A stretch of DNA of 64,000 nucleotides from Cheilinus undulatus (lineage: Eukaryota; Chordata; Actinopteri; Labriformes; Labridae). The stretch spans positions 28,896,719 to 28,960,718 of the forward strand of contig NC_054882.1 in NCBI RefSeq assembly GCF_018320785.1, in the 5' to 3' direction. Below are positions 25,818 through 38,593 of this stretch, in pieces. The first letter of the stretch is position 1; each line of letters starts with the position of its first letter. The notes below the pieces were generated by a model. That model saw nothing but the letters and a program-made list of their open reading frames with translations, had not been told where the DNA came from and did no database searches. The translations under genes were made by a program, and so were the position numbers.

Positions 25818-28800
25818 CAATCCCTCCCTGTCATCATTTTATTCACCCTCTCTCTGCTCCCTCCAGAGGAGAGGGGGGAAAGGGGGCTGAGGAGAGGAGG
25901 TTAGGTCTACTTGACCTTAATCTGCCCAGCAGTGAGTTTCAGAGAGATGACATGCAACCTCGTAGGTAAAGGGCAATTGTTTCTCTTTCCCTCTTCTGAG
26001 AGCCAATTTACAGCCCCTGGGGACTTTTTTCTAAAGCTGCGAACTATTTCAGGTTCTGCCACATTGTTTTTGATTCACTCAGCTGGAAGGGGCTAAAACA
26101 GCAAGCAGCTTCTCTTTGCTTTCTCCTAGTCTTCCCTTGGCCCATTAAATTTCATTCATACCTTCAGTAACAAAGAAGGTATAGCATTGTATTTGCATTT
26201 CAGAGACCACTGTATGAGTATCATGCAGTGGAAAATATTTTGCTGCTTATTGCAATGGCTATGAAGAGAAATGAGCAATCAAATTAATCTTGTAGATGCC
26301 CATCAGCATGAATTGAGAATAAAACACAAATAAGAGACTAAATCCCTCCTGTGATATACTATGTGCATACCCTCAGTAATGAATGTAAGATGCTCTCAGC
26401 AGTATATAACAGACTCAGCAACATAAGAATTCAAAGAATAGGTTGTTCACCGTAAGGCATATGTCAAAAGGCATACCCTTGCAATGTTTACCCACTTTGT
26501 TATAAGATGTTCTTCTTCAAATCCAAGTAACATAACTTATTAGCAGGTTGACCATTTACTTTCAAACAAGTCATCGAAACTGTGATGCAACCATTGTAAG
26601 AACACCTGATTAGCAAATTATGCTATTTCCTCATCAGCAAAGGCACAGAAATTACTACATCTATGTCTCTAACTGTAAACAAAACCTTCATTTAAACAAG
26701 CCTACTCAGTTTCTCAGAAAAGAAATCTGCAGTTCAGATTTTTCTACTGCAGCCTCAAAGCTCTGATAGATTTGCCAAGCCCTCATATGGAAGAATCGAG
26801 AAGTAATGCATATTTAACAATGTATAAAGGCAGAGAATTAACCATGAGACGAGTCCTGCTGAGCCAATGGGGGCCATGAATTAATAATTTGGAGTGAAGT
26901 TATTAAGTTATTTGTTAACAGTAAATATTCTGTATGTGTCCCTGAGAGCATGACTTTTTAATAATTTGGAGTTTTTAAACTTTAATGTTTAGCTCCGTTC
27001 TGGAAATAATGGTGCTTAGCTGTAATTGATTCTTCCGGCGTGGAGTAATTATGATGGCTGTGTCAAAGTGAAGCCTGATCTGCTGGGCCCTGGGTGAAAG
27101 GAGAGAGAGAGTGATGGGAGAAAAGAGAGATTTTCAAGACGTGAGGGAAAAACACTGTGGAGAAAGAGGTTTGGGTGAGTCTTGACAGGTAGCCTGATGG
27201 ACCTGGAGGCAGAATGCAACACTAGGGGAAATAAGCATCTAACCCTGAGCTATCCATCTTCTTATCTTCATTTTAAGCTTTAAAGCCTTTATGTTCTTTG
27301 GTCTTGTTCATCTAAAATATTCTCTCCTTTCCTTTCCATCATATGTCTCTGTTTGCTACTTTTGTCGCTGAATGTTTCATGCTTCCAGCAGGTCACTATG
27401 CCAACAGCAGCAGGCAGAGGCAATCTCAGCAGGGTGATATTTAATCCATCAGGGCTCAGTGTTAATTACTCACATCCACAGGGCTCTGATGTGGGGCTAG
27501 GTTGATGGACCCTAACACTGCCTTTTCAAGGGTCTGATCCAACAACCACGTGCACAATCTTGGTCTAGGAACCCATACTCTGGCTTAAATAAATATGTAA
27601 AGACTTAAAAATCCTATAAACTAATGATAAGCAGCAAAGAATGCATCCTGTGAAGGCAGTGCAGGACAGAGGAAGGTAAAACAAACACACATGGCAGACC
27701 CTTACCCCCAGGTAAAGGTGTATGGTCATCTGCAACTGATGGGGTTTCCCATAGGTCAACAACACACTGCTTCATGTGAACTGCCAGGACAGAAATGCCA
27801 ATTGTCTGTTGGGTTAAGTCCCCATAGCCATCAAACACACAGACACACAATGTCTAGAGTGGCATAGCAGGCCCTGGTCACAGCTGCTCTCCCCCGCCTC
27901 GGGAGGAATTGCTTCCATTTGGCCTGTCACTTTGGCCAGGGCCACTGTGGCTTTTCTCATTTGTCAGAGAGCGGGGGCGATCCTCTGGCTCTAACGGCTA
28001 ATCTGCAGCCGCTGGCTACACGAGACGCACACATTCACACACACAAACACTATTTTCTCTCATCTGACTGATATAGGCCTTAGCTCACAAGGGTCTTTTT
28101 ACTCTTTCCATTCAGAGGGGAGAAAACAAGAGCAACAAGTATTTGACAGGCTGAGAGAGATGTCAGTAGTATCAAGGTCGAGGATGCACTTTCTCATTTG
28201 AGATATCTTCTTACTATTCACACACAGGGTGAATGATGATGAGATTATATTCTCACAACCAGTGCCAAATCCTTTTTGCTATTGACTTGAAGAACTACAA
28301 ACAACATACAAAGGTAATTGGACACGGCCTCTGTAATTATCCTCTGATGGCAGGCGCAAAACATTGCTTTAACTGTAACACCAAGGAGTCTGAGATGCTC
28401 ATTCTCTTACATGCATGAGCGCTCAGTTAGCACTTGATTAGGAGGAGAAATGATTCAGTGGGTCTCTGAGAGGGATATCAAGGTCCAAATGAACATGAAA
28501 TTGCCTGTATTCATAAACAGATGTAGAATATTCCTCGAGATCAACTTTGTCTTGCTTGATTTTATTACAGAATATTGTGGAATAATTACACCATAAGACT
28601 CAAGCAATAGTGGCTAGTAACATTTAATAGCACTGAGGGAACGGAGCAGTCCAATTAAAGAGCTGTCACACAAGGCTTTGAGGGAAATATGGCCAACGTG
28701 CTGTGCCAAAGCCGATCCTATCATTAGAGGCTGCCATGGCTTTGAGGTACAAATGCTTTCAAGTCTTTCTTTCTGCTGCAGTCAACAGGTGATGGCTCTG

Positions 28801-29939
28801 CTTGATTATTAGTCCATCTTAAATCTACTATCAATATGCAGATACCTGTGGGATCTGCATTGGAATGAAAATGCACTCCCATGATCAAAGGCATTTGGAA
28901 ATTGGTTTGTCCCTCAAGATAAAAACAAGCGAGCCAAGAAGGCTCTCTCAAAGGTTTTTATATTCACAGCAACAGAACAAATCCACGGGAGCTAAATGGG
29001 ACAGTCAACTCCAGGGATGTGCACTATTAGCTGACAAAACAATCAAATAAAGTCACCCTCTCTGGTATCCACCAAAATCACACGTTAGTTACGCTAACTA
29101 TAAATACGAGATGAAAAAGTTACCAGCACTGATGATAACTGTGATAAATTTCCCCCACTGCATTTCATATTTTAATAATCATTAAACTGTTTTTGATAAT
29201 CACACTTTAAGATGATGGTAAATAATGTCCAGACAGTATGCTATCTAGGCTAGTTTACTGAGGTGAAAGGGGAAAAAAAAACTTCCATAGGTTGACCAAA
29301 GTTGTGAAACACGTCAGGGAGAAGGAGGCATTGTTGTGTCTCTCTTCCTTGCCTGCACCATTCACTGTGACTGTCTGTAAGAGTGCAGAGATACAGACAG
29401 ACAAGTAGGCCCAAGGAGCTCTTTAGCCGTAGGCTAATCAATTCATACGCTAAAAACACATCAGCATTATGAATCGGATAAAACCAAAATGCAGTAGCCT
29501 ACCTTAGACGGACAAAAAAAAGCAAGGAAGAAAAATAAAAACTAGCAAGGTCTGTAGCTCTAACTACCTGGCTCTTAATTGGGTACAGGTGACAAGAGGT
29601 TGATCTATGCATCCTTGAGGCCAAAACATACAGCTGATTTCTATGCTATTCTGTGTTTAACACAAGCATTTGCGTATGCTTTGTCACTGCCCTCACATCT
29701 CTAGTAGACCTGTGCATAGTATGGAGGAAGCTAACAACAAAGGCTAAGCTGTTTGGATGTAATTCACACTTGATATGCTGACAAATACAAGAAATGTACG
29801 CACAGCTCAGCTCATGTTTCAAGGTGGTTGGTTTAACTATGAGTTTAAACAAAAAAACAAACAAAGAAGTTAGGGGGCAGAAACCAAGCAGTTGGCCCAA
29901 TTCCTTTATTTTCACTGTAGACTAAAAAACATTTGTCAA

Positions 29940-30225
29940 AATGACGGACAGCCTTTAAAATTCTCCGTCATCCTTCAAAAAAATCTCTGCAAGCGTAACT
30001 GATGATGTAGCATTGCGATATGTGCGCTAATGACAAGAAGAAAGACCAGAAAAAGCAACTGCTGGAAATGACGTTTTGAGCAGACCAATCACAGCCCCTG
30101 TGGTCCGCGTCGCCGCGACGCGTGGTTAGAATTTTTTTGAGGTGCGCGTCAGGCTACGGCGTAGGGGTCCGCATTGACGCAGAGGGCTACGCATAGCTAC
30201 GCCGTCAACGCGATGCAGAAGCATA
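29940..30225. repeat. CpG-dense repeat, probable MITE
   Basis: From about 30100 to 30215 CpG is very dense (GTCCGCGTCGCCGCGACGCG, then GGCTACGGCGTAGG and CTACGCCGTCAACGCG), unlike the AT-rich surroundings. Short inverted motifs (TACGGCGTA, CTACGCCGT) suggest a fold-back transposon fragment rather than a promoter. Confidence 0.5.
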
Positions 30226-30639
30226 AATTAGGCTTATTAAGTTACTATCACTCTATGTTTGAGAGAACAGAAGGATTTCTTCAATTACATTATAAACATC
30301 AGCTAGGACCCACTGTGATTAAACACATGGATGTGTCTTAAAATGTTTAAAATACCTGTTGCACTGGTTATAATTATTTCATATCAGGGTTATCCAAACA
30401 ATGGCTCCTGGGCCATCTCTGGCCCTTTTTCAATGAATTCAAGGTTATTTCTAAGTAATTAGTGAACATTTTATTTATTTACATAAACAAGACAATCTTT
30501 CTTATGGTAAAATTAGTGTAAAGGTTAAAAAACAGAATTCCAAAAATTTAAAATGGAAAAAATGGAATTTGGCAAAAAAATGAAATGGAATTTGGCAAAA
30601 AATAAAACGGATTTCATAGGGCCCTAAATACATACTGCT

Positions 30640-31676
30640 TAATGTCTACACTTAGTTTTAGATTTGGGTTTTGTCTGTGCAGACTGTATTTATAGTTAGA
30701 GGTATAAACAACATAAAAAACAGAGAGCTGTTTATGGATCAAAAACAAGCGATTGTGAAGCTGAGAGAAGATGGAAAATCAATCAGAGCCACTGCAAAAA
30801 CATTGGCCATAGCCAGTAAAACCATTAGGAATGTCCTGAAGAAGAAAGAAACCACTGGTGTACTTAGTAACAGTTGTGAATGGTAAGACCAAGGAAAACA
30901 GCCTCAGTTGACTACAGAAACATTGTGAGAGCTGTAAAGAAAGACCCTAAAACAACTGTTAATAACATCAACAACAACCTCTAGAGGGCAGGAGGGAAGT
31001 TATCACCATCTACTGTTCACAGAAGACTTCATGAACAAAAGTACAGAGGCTACATCAGAAGATGCAAACCACTCATTAACAAGATGAACAGGAATTTGCC
31101 AAAAAGTACAGAGACCACCCTCAAACGTTCTGGGACAAAGTTTTATGGACTGATGAGATGAAGATGAACCTTTACTAAAGTGATGGAAAGACTAAAGTTT
31201 GTAGAAAGAAAGGATCTGCTCATGATCCCAAACATACAAGCTCATCTGTGAAACACAGTGAAGGTAATGCCATGGCTTGGACTTGCGTGATTTCTTCTGG
31301 GGCAGGCTCATTAATCTTCATAGATGATGTAACACATGATGGTGGCAGAAATGAACTCAGAAGTCTACAGAAATATTTTGTCTGCCAATTTAAAGAAAGA
31401 TAAAACCAAACTGATTAGGAGATCCTTCATCATACAGCAAGATAAGTCTCTCTGTTCCAATACTTTTGCTCACCTAAAAATTTGGTGTTCCATTACAAAT
31501 ACTCCTATCTCCTAAGTTGTGTATCAGATCCAGATGTAAATACCTGGAAATAAAAGCTGAAATGTTGATCTCTTGTCTCATATTCAGCTATTAATGTCGA
31601 ACCCAAATGTTTTTAGTCTACAGCGAAAATAAAGGAATTGGGCCAACCGTTCCAATACTTTGGGAGGGGACTATAT
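30640..31676 (+). mobile_element. Tc1-like DNA transposon remnant C
   Basis: The coding part starts at 30734 and reads MDQKQAIVKLREDGKSIRAT, then VLKKKETTGVL. It continues with stops and shifts through RRLHEQKYRGYIRRCKP, FWDKVLWTDEM and KHTSSSVKHSEG. The 3' end carries CGTTCCAATACTTTGGGAGG followed by GGACTATATA, the terminal inverted repeat of this family. The 5' terminal repeat is not found, so the copy is truncated on the left. Confidence 0.85.
30734..31440 (+). pseudogene. Tc1-like transposase pseudogene (element C)
   Basis: The helix-turn-helix domain is intact for about 50 codons and then hits a stop at 30884-30886. Downstream pieces in other frames keep the WTDE catalytic-core motif and the IFIDDVTHDGG region, but with many stops. 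It is dead. The family differs from elements A, B and D. Confidence 0.82.
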
Positions 31677-32504
31677 ATTGCAAAGTCAGGTGGAGCTTCC
31701 CGTTAATGGATTGAAAGCAACAAAAGACACATTCAGCAAATGAAATAATGGAACAAAGAAAAACCTCATTGAGATTAAACATCTCTTTTACCAGAGTGTC
31801 CTGGCCAAGACAGGCAGCAGCACAGTGAACAAAATTACTTGTACAGAATACAGGAAACATTAAACTAATAAGTACATATTTGTCGAATTTGGACAACAAT
31901 CATGACATATTCCAGCATTTTATTACCATTAGATTAGCTGACCTGTCTGAATTTAGATTTCCATTAAATCAAAACAGAGATCAGTCACTGGGAACATCCT
32001 TTGTCAGCATGATATATAAACAAAATGTGGAAATATTGCTTCAAAAACAAGTTATTAGAGATCTTGAGATTTGTTTTAATATCTCTTTCAGAAATTAAAA
32101 TTTGTTGGAGCCTGTTCAACTGGTATATTCTGATAATACTGGAGACCAAAGCAAGGTTATTAACATTTTTAAAAGGATAATGCCTGTGTTCATAGTTATT
32201 AACTGGAACATTTAGTATAACAATAAAGTAAATACTTATCGTGTCTATCATACGTATCCTTTAAAGAGAGAAAGGGATAGCTTAAATGCATTGATGGTGA
32301 TTCAAATTCATTTGTCTGAAACAGTTTCACAAACTAAAATAGGCTACATGTTTAAAACATACAACAATCTTGTTTTTTTTCTAAGAGAGGCACTTTGGGA
32401 GCATGTTGGCATGAAAAGTGTGGTGTTTACAAATGGAGTGATTATCCAAGAGCTAACCATTTGTAGGTAATTCAGCCATTTTTTAAATAAAGATTTCAGA
32501 TTTT

Positions 32505-33707
32505 TTTTTTTTTTGACAAAGGTCTGGCCTTTGACTCTGCCACTCCACTACAATCACCTTGTTGTCTTTAACCCATTTCTGTGTAGCTTTTGTTGTGAGC
32601 TTCAAGTCACTGTCTTGTTGGAAAAATACATTTTTTCCCAAGATGCAGTTCTCTTGCAGACTGAATAATATTGTCCTCCAGGATTTTCCTAAATTTTGCC
32701 ACATTCATTTTACCCTCCACCTTTACGAGCCTTCCAGGACTGACTGCCAAGAAGCATCCCCACAGCCTGATGCTACCACCACCATGCTTCACAGACGAGC
32801 TGGTGTGTTTGTGATGATGTGCAGTGTTTGGTGTCTGACGGCCAAAAAACACCAGCATGGACTTATAAGAGCAAAGATGTTTCCCACTTGACCATGGAGT
32901 CCCACACATGCCTTCTGGCGAACTCTTGTCCAAATTTAATTTGAGTTTTGCTCAACATTGTCTTTCTCTTTGCCGCTCTCCCGTAAAGCTTTGACTGGTT
33001 GAGACACTGGAACAGTTGTATGCAAAGTGTCTCCCATGTCAGCTGCTGAAGCTTGAAACTCCTTTAGAGTAGTCATAGGTGTTTCGGTGGCCTCTCTCAC
33101 TAATCACCTTCTTGCATGATCACTCAGTTTGTGAGGACGGCCTGATCTAGGCAGATTTACACGTATTATTTATCTTCCCTTTCTTTATCACGGATTTAAC
33201 TAGCCTCATGGGGAAGTTCAGCACCTTGGACATTTTTTGTATACATCCCCTGACTTATGCTTTTCAATAACCTTTTCTGAGTTGCTTGGTGTGTTCTTTT
33301 GACTTTATGGTGTAATGGTAGCCAGGAATACTTATTAACCAGTGCCTAGACATTCCAGACACAAGTGCCTTTATACTACAATCACTTGAGACACATTCAC
33401 TGCACTCAGGTGATCCTCATTTCAATGACGTGAGACTACTAGCAATAATTGGCCTGATACCTGTTGAATTAGGTCAGTCACTTTAAAGGGGTGATTATTT
33501 ATGCAATCGCTTATTTTACCTGACATTTTTAAAATTTAATTGGCATTATTTCATAGAGATCTGTTTTCACTTTCACATCAACAAGTTGTTTTTTTTGTCA
33601 AAAAAGAAAAAAAAAAAGCCAAATTATTTTGACCAAGATTGATTTATAAACTCAAGAAAATGGTTAAACATCTAAGGGGGTGAATACTTTTTATAGGCAC
33701 TTCATAT
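32505..33707 (-). mobile_element. Tc1-like DNA transposon remnant D
   Basis: The 5' end lies at the high-coordinate side. The minus strand begins near 33707 with GTGCCTATAAAAAGTATTCA followed by CCCCCTTAG, a typical terminal repeat. Transposase remnants follow downward: TPNTAHHHKHTSSSVKHGGG then SIRLWGCF near 32770-32880, and DLKLTTKATQKWVKDNKVIV near 32530-32610. The element stops at a poly-T tract around 32505, so its 3' end is lost. Confidence 0.85.
32510..33110 (-). pseudogene. Tc1-like transposase pseudogene (element D)
   Basis: Two overlapping frames (32607-32933 and 32483-32704) carry contiguous parts of the catalytic domain and meet at a frameshift near FFQQDSDLKL. The QQDSDLKL stretch corresponds to the second catalytic Asp region (usually QQDNDPKH). 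The N-terminal DNA-binding part (33000-33170) is recognisable only in pieces. It is not functional. Confidence 0.8.
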
Positions 33708-33942
33708 CTGGATTTACTTTAACAACTGAAACCATTTCATGTAGAGAAAAGAAGATAATTGCTTCGGTATCATTTGGCTTACTAGCTGCATGTTGTATTT
33801 AAGGAAGTGTGTATCAACCTCATCTTACTTAGATATGCAGCTCAGGCAGTTTTGTTTGTTAAAAGAAAAAACAGTTTTGAGTACCTGTGATTTAGTAAAC
33901 CTTTGGATCCTTCCACAATCTCTTTGCTGAGATCTCTAACAG

Positions 33943-34011
33943 GGACACTGGAACAGTCTTCCGGTCATGAACAGACCTAAAAGGAAAGATGTTAAAGCCC
34001 AGGAAACCAAG
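33943..34011 (+). other. Candidate orphan exon with start codon
   Basis: A pyrimidine-rich stretch ending in CTAACAG at 33942 is followed by 69 nt containing an ATG at 33967. The frame MNRPKRKDVKAQETK then runs straight into a perfect donor (AAG then GTAAGT at 34012). It would be a first coding exon of 15 codons ending in phase 0. The short, very basic N-terminus followed at once by an intron resembles first coding exons of some nuclear proteins, but I cannot name a gene and no following exon is identified. It could be a chance match or a dead exon. Confidence 0.25.
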
Positions 34012-36590
34012 GTAAGTGCATTCTGCTACCTGATGTTATTTTCTGAGAGCCATAATTCTAACAAAACTAAACAGGTGATCATGCAAGTCACATACTATTC
34101 GATTCATTTTGTCATACACATTGATCAAAGTCTCATCTTTTATTTACAAATCACTGCAAAACATATTAGAGAAAACATCATTTGAGTGATGGTCACAACT
34201 TTTTAAGTATTTCTGACAACTTTAATGTATTCCCAAGTTTAATTATTTCTTAATATTGACATTTCTAATTAAGCAGCATAATTGGAAAGCCTGTGTGCAG
34301 TGGCAATCATTTAAGCAGGCACTGAAAAATTAATATAAAAATTATTAATGAATACTACCGCTTTTAATTGCTGTGTACCCATATTCATAATTGCTGCTGC
34401 ATCCTCCTTGAAATGACATGATGACAAATACAAGTGTCATGTCAGCGCTTTCGTTCTTCATCTCACACCTCAATCAAAGCTAATCCATTTCACCTCAGCT
34501 ACCAACACTGAAACAAATTAAAGTCCCATTTCATTTTCCACCTTCATTAATGCATCCTGTTTCCAAGGTTACAATCATTTAGCAACTGTGGAACAAATAA
34601 ATTCAAAGAACAGCGGCTTTGATATTCGGAGAGGAAGATGAGGATGGAGCTTACTGGAAAAACAAATCAGCCAAGAGTTTTAATCCTCTGGCTCCAAAGT
34701 GTTCCACACATGTTTATCACAAAACAAAGCCTTTTTCATCTGAACAAACATTTTTATATTAGATTTTAGAAGCTTATGCCCACCAACTACTGTTCATAAT
34801 TCAAGCTCAGCACTGCCAGTGTTACAGTAGGTACATGCTGTATTCAGTAGTCCATATCCTAATGTTGACAGGAGACAGCATGAGCAGTAGCTGCACAATG
34901 TTATTATATTCAAAGTGTTTCCTCCTGTGGCTTGATGTAACAACACCAGACACAATGACCCAATTTGGCTGAGTGGCTATAGGGGGGTGCCAATACCAGG
35001 ATGTATCATAAATACTGTACAAAGGCCCTCTTTCAAGCAATAATGCAATTTCTTGTATATAATGTAATGCAGCAATATAAGATGTCAAAATTTGAAAGTG
35101 TTTACACACCAAATGTTCTTCTTTTCTCATATCTAAGGAGGAAAAAACAGAGCCTAAAGAAATGCAGGGTCTGGAGGTGGTGGGGGCAATGATGAGTTCT
35201 CTGACTAGCCTCTTTCGCATGCAAATCATATCTGAATTTCTCATTAGCATAAATGCATGAGCAACTTTAAATGCTTTTAATTTTCAATCTCGCCTAGCAG
35301 AGGAGTAATTTGTCACTGTCAGGATGGGAGACTAAAAGGAGGGGGACCAAAGGGAGCCAAGGACTCCATGCTAAACTGAAATCACAGAAAATTTCTGATT
35401 TACTAATTGACTGATGTGCAGTTCAGTCAAGTTGCCTTGAAGGTGTAAATAATTCTGTGTATATTCAAATGGCAAAAATGAGAGTGTGGGGTGGATGCGG
35501 AAAAGCACATTAGGCTACATGATGCTTTTCCCCAGGCCATCCTTTTTTCCTGGTGATTTTAATTCCCAGCCTTTCACATTTTCACTCTATGCCTTTAAAG
35601 GGGTGCAAGTTTGCTGTTTTAGAGCATAATCACAGATAATCAACTGGAAATTAAAAGAAAATGTCACATTTTCCTTTACATCTTTTGCCATTACACGAAA
35701 GAGGCAGCTCAAAGCTATTCAGCAGCAGAGCACAAAAACATCCCCAACAGCTTATCTCATAAGCAGTTTTAAGTCGCTTCAAATTTTATCTCCATTCTTT
35801 TAAGATGTAAGATCAATTGACACTGCACTCTGAAGTCTAAACCACTAATGCCTCATTTTTTTTTAACAAAGCAGTTCAGGTTCAGACAGACCTTGTTAGC
35901 TAAATTTAGCTGTAGGTGGAAACAGGGAAAAAGATTTAACAAGCTCAACATTTAAATGACTAAAACCAATTATGAACACATAATTAGTATTCAGTAAGAA
36001 AATTAAAGACAGCAGCAGCATGTGGCTAGCTGCTTTCCTCAAATAATGCCCTATCAGAGAAGATCTTGTGGGAATTTTTGGTCCAAACGAGTATTGCCAT
36101 TGCTGCTAGAACACCACTGGTTAACAGTTCTGTGTTGTATCTGTAATTGTGAATGGTGTTAATGAAAATGGTTCAAATCACTAAACTGAACTCAACCAAG
36201 TCACAGCTAGGGATTTCCAACACATCACTACATCCAACATATAACAGTAAATATGAGAACACTCACCTTTTGTCGCGTTCCATGTTGCAGTGGTGTTTAG
36301 GCTAACTACACAGACAGAGTACATTCAGCTCCTCATATGTTAAAAAATGTGTAAAACTGCAAGACAGAAAGAATGAAAAGAAGAAATAAAGGGCAGACTC
36401 TGTTTTAGTCCATTTTACTATCTTGTATCCAAAGCTAAACTTCAGTTCATCAAAATCTTACCACAGTATTTTGAAGGCAGCTGTAAGTACTCCAAAGCAG
36501 TGGTTTCAAAGTTTTTTCGTCAAAGGCACGGCTCAGATTAGGCCAAAATCTTAACACATTTTACTGTATCTTTACGATATTGGAATTCTG
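34012..36590. other. Non-coding stretch, nothing named
   Basis: AT-rich sequence with no recognisable exon following the orphan exon candidate, and no element apart from the hAT-like end near 36499. Confidence 0.5.
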
Positions 36591-36592
36591 CC

Positions 36593-37180
36593 AATATCCA
36601 ATATGCCAAAGAAAATTTACAGCAGATATAGGCCGTTATTTACAGCCAATATAAGCCAATATTTAGAGCCATTACAGACAAATATTTACAACTACTATAG
36701 GCTGTTATTCACAGCCAATATAAGCCAATATTTAGAGCCATTACAGGCCAATATTTACAGCCAATATAGGCCAATATTTACAGCCATTATAAGCAGATAT
36801 TGCAGCCAGTACAAACCATTATTTAAAGCTGATTTAGGCCAATATTTACATACAATATAAGCCAATATTTACAGCCGTTATAGGCAGATATTGCAGCCAA
36901 TACAACCCATTATTTAGAGCTGATATAGGCCAATATTTACATACAATATAAGCCAATATTTACAGCCAATATTGGCCAATATTTACCGCCAATAAATGCA
37001 GATATTGACAGCCAATACAAGTCGTTATATAGAGTCAATATAGACCAATACATCCATACAATACAGGCCAATATTTACTGGCAATATTTGCAGTAAATGC
37101 AGATATTGACTGCCGATATCCACCAATATTTATAGCCGATTTAGGTCGATATTTACATGCCACAAAAATTACAGCCAATC
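36593..37180. repeat. Degenerate minisatellite, about 21-22 bp unit
   Basis: Repeated AATATTTACAGCCAATATA-like and GGCCAATATTTACAGCC-like units run for about 590 bp, with longer composite periods visible (blocks with GCAGATATTGCAGCC). The open frame across it is just repeat translated. A hAT-like end (CAGTGGTTTCAAAG at 36499) lies just to the left. Confidence 0.85.
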
Positions 37181-37199
37181 TAGGCAAATATTATATGTT

Positions 37200-38561
37200 T
37201 GTCTTCTTTAATTAAAAATTAGCTTTTAAAGCTAATATTTGCCAATGCTGATATCATGAAAATTATATTGTGCATTCCTAATACAGGGTGCATAGTTATA
37301 CAGTTTTTGTATTCAAGTGTGGTTTTACAATTTTCCAGCACACCTAATCTTGCTTCAATCAACAATGGTTCAACTTGCCACACCATATGAATATCACACA
37401 GCACTATACAAATTCCCCTTCATACGTCTTACATGTTGCATAGCTATAAATAGGTTGAATTTATTTCTATTTTTCCACTTCATATATTTATAACCCTCCA
37501 GAAATAGCTCTATTTTATATATTGCTCTCTATTGGTACAAGTTCAAGATTTTTTTTGGTAATTTTTCAAGCCAACTTTAAACTACTACTATCATTGGTAA
37601 AAGGGAATAGCCGCAGTTCACTTGTCTACATTATTTGAGAATTATTGTCCAGGTGTGACAAAGGAACTTAAAACTTGCTTCCTACCTTTAAAGGCAGCTT
37701 GTAGTATGCTCAGGCATCAGTTAGCTAAGCTATTACAAATTCCTCTGAAAGGCCTTGTTCCCTAACATTATACCTAGCTTATTTTAACCCATAAGCTAAT
37801 TGTCATGCTAACCGCTAACTTAAAAAAACGCGGCATTTAGCTTGCATCAATAACCGCAAAAACGGTGCATTTGACATATGGAATATATTTCTAATGTTTC
37901 CTGGACCAGTTTAAAGCCATGTACTGTCTACTATACATCTAAAAAGGAGGAAAACTGGTACATTATCGTCGTGTAAATAGCTAGCTCCCCTGAGTCCCTG
38001 CAGTTACATAAGTTATTATCGATACAGGGGTTCAACCGTCAGGGGGCTGTCAATCATCCGAGCTCCATGACAACAGGCTCAAGGCCCTGGAGTTGGGCTT
38101 TAATGCTGAGTTTAACAGCTCATGAGGAAAATCAATAGGTGAGATATTTCTCTTTCTTTTTAATTTACACCTGCTAAATTTGAATAAGGATAGCACTATC
38201 ACAATGATATGCTGCAAAATAGAAAAAAATAATAATGCTATTATTTTTCATTTTAACATGTTAAAGAAAATGTATCCACTTTGAACGAATTATCACGTTA
38301 CTGCAAACCTACTTTACTGGTTCAAAAGCTAACAATCATAGATATGAATACGTGGGAATCTACTTAAACGTAATAGTTAGGCTAATAGTAGTATTATTCA
38401 CTCAAATCAAGCTCAGCAGATAGGGAAGATTTATATGTTCACACAGTACAATGACAGACATTTTTGCTTCATAGTGAAGATATTTAAACGTAATGTTGAT
38501 CAAAATGTAATTACATTATAGTATGAAACTAACGCCTGGACATCTAACCTCCCAAGAACCA

Positions 38562-38593
<32 letters not shown>

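Larger units (their letters stand above)
23420..29939. other. Gene desert, no gene seen
   Basis: Apart from the enhancer-like block near 25 kb and short microsatellites, I can name nothing here. Open frames are short and lack splice-supported structure. Confidence 0.55.

Noticed and set aside
36603-36860. 85-codon Tyr/Ile-rich open frame
   Set aside because: It is the minisatellite read in frame.
36590-37180. CRISPR-like array of short spaced repeats
   Set aside because: The units are contiguous, highly diverged and lack constant repeats with unique spacers; the host is also a vertebrate.
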